A DNA stretch of 64,000 nt from Kordia periserrulae (GTDB lineage: Bacteria; Bacteroidota; Bacteroidia; Flavobacteriales; Flavobacteriaceae): positions 310,001-374,000 of the forward strand of contig NZ_QBKT01000001.1 of NCBI RefSeq assembly GCF_003054265.1, read 5' to 3'. Each line of letters opens with the position of its first letter. The first letter of the stretch is position 1. Shown piece after piece: positions 15,938-23,996 of the stretch. The notes beneath the pieces were generated by a model, which did not search any database, had not been told where the DNA came from, and worked only from the letters and a program-made list of their open reading frames with translations. A program made the position numbers and the translations under genes.

Positions 15938-17410
15938 ATGAAGCAAAAACATTCTTCTTGGATTTTATATGGAATCATTGCGACGATAGCAATTACGATT
16001 GCTGTTCAAGTATATTGGAATTATAAAAATTACATCGTTAATAAACAACAATTCATCAATCATGTGCAAATAAGTTTGGATAATGCGGTGGAAGCTTATT
16101 ATGCCGATGTTGCCAAGCGTGAAAAGATGATGTTTATTACAATGGACGCTAGAAGCTCTGCAAAAGATTCTGGCGCATTTGAAAAATTGCGAAGCGTGAA
16201 TTTTGATTCTATTATAACAACGTTGGAAAAACAAATTTCAAAACATGGCGAAACCTTTATTATCGATTCTGGTGCTACTGATTTTACAAGAATAGATTCT
16301 ATTCATTTCACCAATATACAGCAGAAACAAAAGACTCCGTGGCATGTAAAACAACGAGACAGCATTCGTTTATTCAATCAAATTTCTTCTTTGTACATCT
16401 CAATTTCGGAAGATTCGCTGAATTTTAAAAAGCTACAAACGTTTTTAGATACCGAACTGCATCGCAAACAAATTGACATTCCGTATAGCTTGCAACTTTC
16501 CATCAATGATTCTATTGTGGAAGAAATGCACACCGAGACACTTCCCACTAAAACCTTAAAAACATTTTCAAAATCTGCTTATTATAAACCAGGCGAAAAA
16601 TTGGCATTAGAGTACGCCAATATTACGATGCCTGTATTGAAAAAGAGTATGTTTGGCATTTTGATTTCAACCTTACTTTCGTTGGCAATTATCAGTTCAC
16701 TGCTGTATTTATTACGTGTGATTCGCCGTCAGAAGCAATTGGCGGAAATTAAAAACGACTTGATTAGTAATATTACACACGAGTTTAAAACGCCCATTAC
16801 GACCATTTCAACAGCCTTGGAAGCGATTCAACATTTTGGCGCGATGAAGGATCCTGAAAAGACACAGAAATATTTGTCTATTTCAGATAAACAGTTGAAA
16901 AAATTGCACGTAATGGTAGAAAAATTACTGGAAACTGCCACACTTGATAGTGAAAAACTACTACTCAAAAAAGAGTTGGTTGACATGGTCGATTTCGCAC
17001 AAAAAATCACCGATAAGCAACGGACACTTTCTGGCGAAAAAACACTTTCGTTTCGAAGTAATGTTTCGGAATTACCTGCAGAAATAGATACGTTTCATTT
17101 TGAAAATGCGATGACCAACTTGATTGATAATGCACTGAAATATGGCGGAGATACAATTGAAGTCAATATTGCCAAAGTGTTGGAAACAATCGAAATTACC
17201 GTTTCAGACAATGGAAATCCGATTGATAAATCGCAACGCGACAAGATTTTTGATAAGTTTTACCGCATCCCGAAAGGAAATACACACGATGTAAAAGGTT
17301 TTGGTATCGGATTGTATTACACAAAAAAGATTATCGAAAAACACGGTGGCACCATTCAATTAGTGCCAAATACCAATCATACGATTTTTAAAATTACGCT
17401 TTTCTCATGA
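15938..17410 (+). CDS. Sensor histidine kinase (HisKA/HATPase_c)
   Basis: 490 residues. TM1 at ~9-29 (YGIIATIAITIAVQVYW), a ~200-residue periplasmic sensor with no recognised fold, TM2 at ~239-262 (GILISTLLSLAIISSLLYLL), HisKA with H-box SNITHEFKTPITTIS (~280), then HATPase_c with N-box NLIDNALKYGGD, G1 VSDNGNPID and G2 GFGIGLYYTKKII. There is no HAMP domain. It overlaps the response regulator by 4 bp (ATGA). The divergent GLPGLI genes are probable targets. Flavobacterial kinases of this layout are often annotated as envelope-stress-like sensors, which is not certain here. Confidence 0.92.
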   Translation: MKQKHSSWILYGIIATIAITIAVQVYWNYKNYIVNKQQFINHVQISLDNAVEAYYADVAKREKMMFITMDARSSAKDSGAFEKLRSVNFDSIITTLEKQISKHGETFIIDSGATDFTRIDSIHFTNIQQKQKTPWHVKQRDSIRLFNQISSLYISISEDSLNFKKLQTFLDTELHRKQIDIPYSLQLSINDSIVEEMHTETLPTKTLKTFSKSAYYKPGEKLALEYANITMPVLKKSMFGILISTLLSLAIISSLLYLLRVIRRQKQLAEIKNDLISNITHEFKTPITTISTALEAIQHFGAMKDPEKTQKYLSISDKQLKKLHVMVEKLLETATLDSEKLLLKKELVDMVDFAQKITDKQRTLSGEKTLSFRSNVSELPAEIDTFHFENAMTNLIDNALKYGGDTIEVNIAKVLETIEITVSDNGNPIDKSQRDKIFDKFYRIPKGNTHDVKGFGIGLYYTKKIIEKHGGTIQLVPNTNHTIFKITLFS

Positions 17411-18090
17411 CCAAAAATACCATCAAATTATTGCTAGCAGAAGACGAACCTGCGTTAGGACAAATTGTAAAAGAAAGCTTGGAATCGCGCGATTTTGAAG
17501 TGTTTTTATGTGAAAATGGTGAAATTGCGGCTAAAACCTATCAAGAAGTACAACCTGATATTTTGGTGTTGGATGTGATGATGCCGAAGAAAGATGGTTT
17601 TACGTTGGCAAAGGAAATTCGTCAAGAAAACGCAGCAATTCCGATTATTTTTTTAACGGCAAAATCGCAAGTAAAAGATGTGGTGGAAGGTTTTCAACAC
17701 GGCGGAAACGATTATTTGAAGAAACCGTTTAGCATGGAAGAATTGATTGTACGCATTCACGCGCTGTTGGACAGAATTCACCTGAAAAAAGACCATACAA
17801 AAATTCCAATTGGCAAGTATATGTTCAATCACACACAACAACAATTGCTTTGGGAAGAAACGCCAATTCAACTCACACATCGCGAATCTGCTTTGTTATT
17901 TCACTTGTCAGAAAAGCGAAATTCGGTGCTCGACAGAACCTTTATTCTGAACAAACTTTGGGGCGACGACGATTTTTTCAACGCGCGTAGCATGGACGTG
18001 TTTATCACCAAACTCCGCAAGAAACTGAAAAACGATCCTGACATTCAGATTGTCAATGTACGTGGTTTTGGGTATAAGTTGATTTGTTGA
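17407..18090 (+). CDS. OmpR/PhoB-type response regulator
   Basis: 227 residues. Receiver domain with acidic pair AEDEP, phospho-acceptor Asp in ILVLDVMMPKKDGF (~54) and Lys in NDYLKKPF (~104), then a winged-helix Trans_reg_C domain ending in SMDVFITKLRKKLKNDP and VNVRGFGYKL. Translationally coupled to the kinase. Candidate operator: the GTTAACGA tandem repeats 50 bp upstream of the kinase start, implying autoregulation and control of the divergent GLPGLI gene. Confidence 0.95.
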   Translation: MTKNTIKLLLAEDEPALGQIVKESLESRDFEVFLCENGEIAAKTYQEVQPDILVLDVMMPKKDGFTLAKEIRQENAAIPIIFLTAKSQVKDVVEGFQHGGNDYLKKPFSMEELIVRIHALLDRIHLKKDHTKIPIGKYMFNHTQQQLLWEETPIQLTHRESALLFHLSEKRNSVLDRTFILNKLWGDDDFFNARSMDVFITKLRKKLKNDPDIQIVNVRGFGYKLIC

Positions 18091-18155
18091 TTTTAGATTA
18101 TTTAGACACGCTTCGCTTTTTAGAAACGCTTTGCTTTAGACTTTTTAGATTGTCA

Positions 18156-18557
18156 TTATTCAAACTTAAGTCCATAACTAGCAGCGATTTCATCTAGCTT
18201 ATATCCAGCTTTTTTTCCTCTTTCAGATAATTCAACTATTTTTTTTGATGTCTCTTTGTCTCTAACTCCTTTATTGAGTATACTCATTAATAAAACAAAT
18301 TGATTTTTAATTTTCAAAGCTTGAAATTTATAATCTGATGGGCAATTATCTAAATTAACTCCATCCAATGTTTCTATTAAAGCAGAGATTGAAGTCTTAA
18401 CTCCTTCTACAGAATCAAAACCATTTTTATTAAGCTGATCGATAGCCCTTTTTATTTCTTTATGTGACTTTTCCACACAATTGATTTCTTTACCCTTTTC
18501 AGATTCACAACCAAAAAAAATAACCAAAAATAAAATACAAAAGAAAAACTTTTTCAT
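18156..18557 (-). CDS. Small hypothetical lipoprotein
   Basis: 133 residues with a lipoprotein signal (FFFCILFLVIFFGC, lipidated Cys at 17). The mature part is helical and charged (VEKSHKEIKRAIDQLNKNG, TSKKIVELSERGKKAGYKLDE), without a known domain. The gene is more AT-rich than its neighbours and is bordered by short repeats (TTTAGA with GCTTCGCT or GCTTTGCT at ~18100-18140), which may mark a local insertion. Single-gene unit, convergent with the regulator at 17407. Confidence 0.7.
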   Translation of the reverse strand: MKKFFFCILFLVIFFGCESEKGKEINCVEKSHKEIKRAIDQLNKNGFDSVEGVKTSISALIETLDGVNLDNCPSDYKFQALKIKNQFVLLMSILNKGVRDKETSKKIVELSERGKKAGYKLDEIAASYGLKFE

Positions 18558-18844
18558 GTGCTTTTAGATTAATAATTAGTCTTAAACTCAGTTAAATATA
18601 AGTGTAAAATTACTACATTTAGAAGGTTTTACTTATTTTTTATTAAAATAAAAAATTATCAAAAGAAAACTTTTGTAATTATGTTTCAAAATTCTATCAA
18701 TAAATTGAGAGCAATCAAAATCTATTTCACAACATAATTTTCAAATTAAAACATTTTCAAATCATCAAATTAATACATTAGTACATTAAAAAATTGCTAC
18801 ATTATTACATAAGAAAAAGGTTCCTTTTTTGTAATTTGCCTTTT
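18558..18844. other. AT-rich spacer with short echoing repeats
   Basis: 287 bp. The right half contains phase-shifted echoes of AATTAAAACATTTTCAAAT, CATCAAATTAATACATT and AGTACATTAAAAAATTG, a text-like repetitive AT pattern seen between genes in many Flavobacteria. No gene or RNA seen. GTAATTTGCC just before the next start may be its promoter -7 region. Confidence 0.35.
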
Positions 18845-19636
18845 ATGAAGCGTTTGGTTTTTCTTTTGTTTTTAGCGAGTTCTTTGTGTTCTTTTGGACA
18901 GGAAGTTGTAACGGCGACTTTGCTGGAGCAAGATAGTTTGGCTGTTGATCGTTTTGTGGCGAAAGATAATTTTGGCGCGTTGTATGTGATTCAAGATAAT
19001 ATTCTCATCAAACGACATGATGGAAAAGAATGGCAATACAATAACTTGCAATTGGGCGATATTACGTCGGTTGACATTTTGAATCCGTTGAAAATCACGC
19101 TTTTTTACGAAGATTTTAATACCGTAATTGTGTTGGATAATACGCTGAATGAGATTAAAAAGACCGATTTTAATGTGATTGAAGAGTTTAAAAATCTCGC
19201 CGCAGCAAGCACAGCAAACGACCGAAATTTGTGGATTTTTGATACCAATACGCAACAATTGGAAGTGTTTAATTATGTACAACAGAAAACGCCTGTGCAA
19301 AATTTGCCGATTCCCGAAAAGTTTGTCACGATGAAAAGCAATTACAATTTTTGTCGCGTGTTGACAGAAACAAAATTGTATTTGTACAACATCTACGGAA
19401 GTTTACTTTCTAAAAAAACTCTGGAAGGCGCTACCGATTTTGAGATGACCAACAACGAAGTTATCTTTTTGAAAAACAAACAATTATTTTACAGCAGTAA
19501 CGACGACGTTTATCTAATAAAGTTACCATCTGAAAGAATTGCTATGAAACAGTTTTCGCTTCACGATGATATCTTGTATATTTACGACGGAATTGTATTG
19601 TACCGATTTCAACTCCAAAAACCAACGAAAGAATAG
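18845..19636 (+). CDS. Exported hypothetical protein, beta-propeller-like
   Basis: 263 residues from ATG 18845; an earlier in-frame ATG at 18794 would add residues before a clear signal peptide (FLLFLASSLCSFGQ). The mature part has repeats of ~40 residues with the pattern of WD/PQQ-like blades: FVAKDNFGALYVIQDNILIK, WQYNNLQLGDITSVDILNPLK, NNEVIFLKNKQLFY, LYIYDGIVLYRFQ. Probably a periplasmic six-bladed propeller. It lies 77 bp before the deoxynucleoside kinase on the same strand. Function unknown. Confidence 0.72.
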   Translation: MKRLVFLLFLASSLCSFGQEVVTATLLEQDSLAVDRFVAKDNFGALYVIQDNILIKRHDGKEWQYNNLQLGDITSVDILNPLKITLFYEDFNTVIVLDNTLNEIKKTDFNVIEEFKNLAAASTANDRNLWIFDTNTQQLEVFNYVQQKTPVQNLPIPEKFVTMKSNYNFCRVLTETKLYLYNIYGSLLSKKTLEGATDFEMTNNEVIFLKNKQLFYSSNDDVYLIKLPSERIAMKQFSLHDDILYIYDGIVLYRFQLQKPTKE

Positions 19637-19713
19637 ATAGAACGAATAAATTTACCTTCCACTAAAAAATCCATTAGTTTTGAAGGTAATCGAACACCTA
19701 ATTACAGAATCAC

Positions 19714-20328
19714 ATGCATGTTGCAATTGCCGGAAATATTGGCGCAGGAAAAACAACGTTAACGAAATTATTGGCAAAACATTACAAATGGGAAGCGCAT
19801 TTTGAAGATGTTGTTGACAATCCGTATTTGGATGATTTTTATACGCAAATGGAACGTTGGAGTTTTAATCTTCAAATTTACTTTTTAAATAGTCGTTTCC
19901 GACAAGTATTGAATATTCGCGAAAGCGGGAAAAAAGTCATTCAAGATCGTACGATTTATGAAGATGCACATATTTTCGCTCCGAATTTACATGCGATGGG
20001 ACTCATGACGAATCGCGATTATGAAAACTACCAATCGCTGTTTGAATTGATGCAAAAATTGGTAGACGCGCCCGATTTACTGATTTATTTACGTGCAGAC
20101 ATTTCTACACTGGTAGCGCAAATTCACAAGCGTGGCCGCGATTATGAAAATTCGATAAGTATTGATTATCTAAGCAGATTGAATGAACGCTATGAAGCGT
20201 GGATTTCAAAGTATGACCAAGGAAAATTGTTGGTGATTGACGTTGATAATTTAGATTTTGTAGACAATCCAGAAGATTTAGGAAACGTCATCAACCGAAT
20301 CGACGCCGAAATTCACGGATTGTTTTAA
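19714..20328 (+). CDS. Deoxynucleoside kinase
   Basis: 204 residues. P-loop GNIGAGKTTLTK at 7-18, DRTIYEDA (~88) carrying the catalytic and substrate-binding Asp/Arg, and the lid region IHKRGRDYENSI. It phosphorylates deoxyribonucleosides for salvage; the length and DRTIYEDAH match the bacterial deoxyadenosine/deoxyguanosine kinase group. A TAGTTTTG (-7 type, 19675-19682) lies just upstream, so it may have its own promoter. Confidence 0.93.
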   Translation: MHVAIAGNIGAGKTTLTKLLAKHYKWEAHFEDVVDNPYLDDFYTQMERWSFNLQIYFLNSRFRQVLNIRESGKKVIQDRTIYEDAHIFAPNLHAMGLMTNRDYENYQSLFELMQKLVDAPDLLIYLRADISTLVAQIHKRGRDYENSISIDYLSRLNERYEAWISKYDQGKLLVIDVDNLDFVDNPEDLGNVINRIDAEIHGLF

Positions 20329-20349
20329 GGGAAGCTTTTCACAATATTA

Positions 20350-20545
20350 CAAAAGAGGTTGTTTTTAAAGTGTTTAAAACGTCATTCTGAGCTTGACTCA
20401 GAATCTCATTCTATTGATTTTCAACTGTTATGGGAAACCGAAATGCTTGCATTCATGAATACCAAAAATTATCAATATAGATATAGTATGAATAATCAAG
20501 TTCGGCTTGACGAAATTTAGACTTCTAAAAACAGCCTCTTTTTTT
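20350..20545. repeat. Terminator stem split by ~150-bp insert with small palindromes
   Basis: Left arm AAAAGAGGTTGTTTTTAAAG (20351-20370) and right arm CTTCTAAAAACAGCCTCTTTT (about 20522-20542) are complementary over ~20 bp with two or three mismatches and would form a terminator-like stem, but ~150 bp separate them. The insert includes ATTCTGAG-N5-CTCAGAAT (20383-20403) and AAGTTCGGCTTGACGAAATT, both common dispersed flavobacterial repeats. It looks like a terminator whose loop was invaded. Confidence 0.5.
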
Positions 20546-20549
20546 TATT

Positions 20550-20798
20550 CTAACAACCTGTATGACAGGTTCTACAATGAATTGGATCACTTACAGGATG
20601 TGCATTCGTAATACAATAGCCGCAAGTTTGTCCGCTGCAATTATTGGTGTACGTTCCTCCGCTTCCGCCTCCGCCGCCAGTATCGCAATCTGCATCTTCG
20701 GTTTCAAATGGCGGATAATCTCCTCCGCGAATTTTAGAGAGATTGGAAACACTCGCTTTGCCTAAATTCAGTTTTGAAATTAATTTCTTTTTTTTCAT
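20550..20798 (-). CDS. GG-leader peptide precursor (lanthipeptide-like), Cys/Gly-rich
   Basis: 82 residues. The leader MKKKKLISKLNLGKASVSNL...IRGG matches the Bacteroidota class I lanthipeptide-type / natural-product-precursor leader (KxLxLxKxxISNL, ending GG at 25-26). The predicted core has a GGGGGSGG stretch and seven Cys with motifs SGQTCGYC and CRTCHTGC. No lanthionine synthetase, radical SAM enzyme or peptidase/ABC exporter is nearby, so any modification would be in trans. It does not carry the TACGGT-N3-ACCGTA promoter site of the other precursors. Confidence 0.75.
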   Translation of the reverse strand: MKKKKLISKLNLGKASVSNLSKIRGGDYPPFETEDADCDTGGGGGSGGTYTNNCSGQTCGYCITNAHPVSDPIHCRTCHTGC

Positions 20799-20937
20799 GA
20801 TATATTATTTTATGGTTCATAAGTTCTTTGAAATTATAAAACATGTAGGATTTTTCTTTTAGGTTTTTCTATAAGATATTTACGTGTATACATGAAAAAA
20901 GTATTGATTTGTTAACATTGATGACATTTTCACACAT

Positions 20938-20969
20938 AAAAAAACAGCAACCATTGCTGATTGCTGTTT
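20938..20969 (-). terminator. Terminator of membrane pyrophosphatase gene
   Basis: Stem AAACAGCAA / TTGCTGTTT (20942-20950 with 20961-20969), followed on the minus strand by a T run. Confidence 0.75.
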
Positions 20970-20993
20970 CTAAAAAATATAAAAAGTCGGTTT

Positions 20994-23267
20994 TTATAGA
21001 TTTTCCTCTTTCATTGTGATGATATTCAAGGCAACTTCTTCTTCATTTGTTTCCTGTGCATTCACCTGAATGATATTTTTGTCTACTTCTTCAGCCGTAG
21101 CTGTTTTATCTGAATGTCCACCCAAAATTGGTGCAATAACTAATCCTACCAAACATGTCAATTTGATTAGAATATTCATAGAAGGTCCAGAAGTATCTTT
21201 GAATGGATCTCCAACCGTATCTCCAGTTACTGCTGCTTTGTGTGCATCAGAACCTTTGTATGTCATTTCTCCGTTGATTTCAACTCCTGCTTCAAACGAT
21301 TTTTTAGCGTTGTCCCAAGCACCACCAGCGTTGTTTTGGAAAATTGCCCACATTACACCCGATACACAAACTCCAGCCATATAACCTCCTAAAGCTTCTG
21401 CTCCAAATACCAATCCGATGATGATTGGTGTAATGATTGTGATTAATCCTGGAATTAACATTTCGCGTAAGGCTGCTTTTGTAGAAATATCTACACATTT
21501 TCCGTATTCTGGCGTTCCTTTTCCTTCCATAATTCCTGGAATTTCACGGAACTGACGACGAACCTCTTCTACCATTTCCATTGCTGCTTTTCCTACAGAT
21601 TCCATGGCTAAAGCAGAGAAAATTACAGGAATCATTCCTCCAACAAATAAAGCGGCTAATACATCTGCCTTGAAAATATTGATACCTTCAATGTCTGTAA
21701 AAGTTACGTATGCTGCAAATAATGCCAATGCTGTTAATGCGGCAGATGCAATAGCAAATCCTTTTCCAACAGCCGCCGTAGTGTTTCCAACAGAGTCTAA
21801 AATGTCAGTACGCTCACGCACGTGAGGTTCTAATTCGCTCATTTCCGCAACTCCACCAGCGTTGTCTGCAATTGGTCCAAACGCATCAATTGCTAACTGC
21901 ATTGCCGTAGTTGCCATCATCGCAGAAGCTGCCAACGCTACTCCGTAGAATCCTGCTAACGCATACGAACCGTAGATTGCTGCTGCAAATAATAATACCG
22001 ATAAGAAGGTAGATTTCATTCCAACTGCCAAACCTGCAATAATGTTTGTTGCGGCTCCTGTAGAACTATTTTGAACGATATTCAATACTGGTTTTTTACC
22101 TAAACTTGTGTAGTATGCTGTTACCACAGAAATCAACGCTCCTACTGCTAAACCGATAGTTGCTGCATAAAATACGTGACGTGAAGGAATCATCATTGCT
22201 TCTTCCACTCCAAAGAATTTCATTTGAATGGTTTCTGGCAACATCCACTTGATTAAGAACCAAGATGCTACCCAAGTAAGCAAAATTGCTACCCAGTTTC
22301 CTAAGTCTAATGCTTTTTGAACTTGCGCTTCTTTTGCTTCGTTATTTTTTATTTTTACTAAAAATGTTCCAATAATAGACGCTAAAATTCCGACACCAGC
22401 AATTACCAATGGTAATATGATTGGTCCCATGTTAGAAAAGCTATCTGTAAATGGTGCTTTTGTAATTTCAACTATATCTCGAATTACATAATTTCCAAGT
22501 ACCATGGCTGCTAAAACTGTAGCTACATACGAACCAAATAAATCAGCTCCCATTCCTGCTACATCTCCTACGTTATCTCCTACATTGTCTGCAATGGTTG
22601 CTGGGTTACGTGGATCATCTTCTGGAATTCCCGCTTCTACTTTTCCTACTAAATCCGCTCCAACATCGGCTGCTTTGGTGTAAATTCCACCACCAACACG
22701 TGCAAATAACGCAATGGATTCCGCTCCTAAAGAGAATCCTGCCAAGGCTTCTAACACAACTGTCATTTCATCATAGAAGTTTCCACCAGTCATGAATTGC
22801 TTCATAAAAAAGATAAAGAATAAACTCAATCCTAAAACTGCCAAACCTGCTACTCCAAGTCCCATAACGGTTCCACCACCAAACGATACTTTTAGTGCTT
22901 GTGGCAAACTTGTTTTTGCTGCTTCCGCTGTACGAGCATTTGCATCTGTAGCAATTCGCATTCCAATATTTCCTGCTAAGGCTGAGAAGATAGCACCGAC
23001 AACAAATGCTAAAATAATCATGTAGCTAGTAGTATCTACTTTCCAAGCTACCAATCCAAGAAGTCCAGATGCTATGACAACAAATATTGCCAATAACCTA
23101 TATTCCGCATTTAAAAATGCTAATGCTCCTTCTTTAATACTTTTTGAGATTGACTGCATTTTTTCATTTCCTGCAGCCTGTTTTTTTACCCAACTCATTT
23201 TGATGAGCATAAAAACAAGACCCAAGATTGCCAAGGCGATTGGCACATAAATCATGTAAGATTCCAT
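20994..23267 (-). CDS. hppA: K+-dependent membrane-bound ion-pumping pyrophosphatase
   Basis: 757 residues, about 16 membrane helices. It hydrolyses pyrophosphate and pumps H+ and/or Na+. The catalytic loop is [20 protein letters not shown] (~200) followed by [21 protein letters not shown]. The motif [10 protein letters not shown] has Ala where K+-independent enzymes have Lys (GNTTKA), so it is predicted K+-dependent, the class that includes the Na+ pumps common in marine Bacteroidota. The C-terminal ~35 residues are an acidic tail. It is followed by its own terminator; the soluble pyrophosphatase gene lies upstream on the same strand behind a separate terminator. Confidence 0.95.
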   Translation of the reverse strand: MESYMIYVPIALAILGLVFMLIKMSWVKKQAAGNEKMQSISKSIKEGALAFLNAEYRLLAIFVVIASGLLGLVAWKVDTTSYMIILAFVVGAIFSALAGNIGMRIATDANARTAEAAKTSLPQALKVSFGGGTVMGLGVAGLAVLGLSLFFIFFMKQFMTGGNFYDEMTVVLEALAGFSLGAESIALFARVGGGIYTKAADVGADLVGKVEAGIPEDDPRNPATIADNVGDNVGDVAGMGADLFGSYVATVLAAMVLGNYVIRDIVEITKAPFTDSFSNMGPIILPLVIAGVGILASIIGTFLVKIKNNEAKEAQVQKALDLGNWVAILLTWVASWFLIKWMLPETIQMKFFGVEEAMMIPSRHVFYAATIGLAVGALISVVTAYYTSLGKKPVLNIVQNSSTGAATNIIAGLAVGMKSTFLSVLLFAAAIYGSYALAGFYGVALAASAMMATTAMQLAIDAFGPIADNAGGVAEMSELEPHVRERTDILDSVGNTTAAVGKGFAIASAALTALALFAAYVTFTDIEGINIFKADVLAALFVGGMIPVIFSALAMESVGKAAMEMVEEVRRQFREIPGIMEGKGTPEYGKCVDISTKAALREMLIPGLITIITPIIIGLVFGAEALGGYMAGVCVSGVMWAIFQNNAGGAWDNAKKSFEAGVEINGEMTYKGSDAHKAAVTGDTVGDPFKDTSGPSMNILIKLTCLVGLVIAPILGGHSDKTATAEEVDKNIIQVNAQETNEEEVALNIITMKEENL

Positions 23268-23321
23268 ATTATTTATTTGATTTGTTAATTAGCGGCGTAA
23301 AAGTAACAAAATCAAGCAGAA

Positions 23322-23358
23322 AAAAAAACCTTCTAAATCGCTTTAGAAGGTTTTTTTT
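23322..23358 (-). terminator. Terminator of soluble pyrophosphatase gene
   Basis: Stem AACCTTCTAAA / TTTAGAAGGTT with a 4-nt loop and T runs on both sides; placed to stop minus-strand transcripts of ppa. Confidence 0.8.
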
Positions 23359-23382
23359 AAGATTTCTGATGTAATCTTTTTT

Positions 23383-23910
23383 TTATATTGTAAAGTCGCC
23401 GTTCTTTTTGTGTTCGCTCGCTTCGTAACGCGCAATGCATTTATCTACAATTTCATAGGCTTCTTGTGCATTTCCCCAACCGCCAACATCTACTTTTTTC
23501 TTTTCTAAATCTTTGTATACTTGGAAAAAGTGCGTAATTTCTTTGATTCGGTGCGGATTCAAATCTTCAATGTCTTCATACGAATTCCAAATAGGATCGC
23601 TTACAGGAACACATACTATTTTTTCGTCTGGCCCTTTTTCATCTGCCATGTGGAAAACGCCAATTGGCTTGATTTCCATCACACACATTGGAAATGTAGG
23701 TTCGGTTCCTAAGACTAAAACATCTAACGGATCGCCATCTAACGCTAATGTTTCTGGAATAAAACCATAATCACCTGGATACATCATCGACGAAAATAAC
23801 ATTCTGTCAAAACGTATCTTTTTTAAGTCAAAGTCGTACTCGTATTTATTTCTGCTTCCTTTTGGAATTTCAATCAGTGCGTCAAAAGTCCCTTTTTCTT
23901 TCGCTGTCAT
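23383..23910 (-). CDS. ppa: Inorganic pyrophosphatase, soluble family I
   Basis: 175 residues, cytosolic. Hydrolyses pyrophosphate to two phosphates. Signature MYPGDYGFIPETLALDGDPLDVLVLG (~47-73) includes the Mg-binding GDPLDVLV; further conserved residues are EIPKGSRNKYEYD near the N-terminus and ITHFFQVYKDLEKKKV near the C-terminus. A typical bacterial length. Having both a soluble and a membrane pyrophosphatase side by side suggests the cell can either waste or conserve pyrophosphate energy, depending on conditions. Confidence 0.96.
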   Translation of the reverse strand: MTAKEKGTFDALIEIPKGSRNKYEYDFDLKKIRFDRMLFSSMMYPGDYGFIPETLALDGDPLDVLVLGTEPTFPMCVMEIKPIGVFHMADEKGPDEKIVCVPVSDPIWNSYEDIEDLNPHRIKEITHFFQVYKDLEKKKVDVGGWGNAQEAYEIVDKCIARYEASEHKKNGDFTI

Positions 23911-23996
23911 ATTTTCAATTATTACGCATTTTTTAAAACGGCTGCAAATTTAGGTAAAACCGTCAGATTGACCAATGGAGAAGTGGTTTAATTTTA

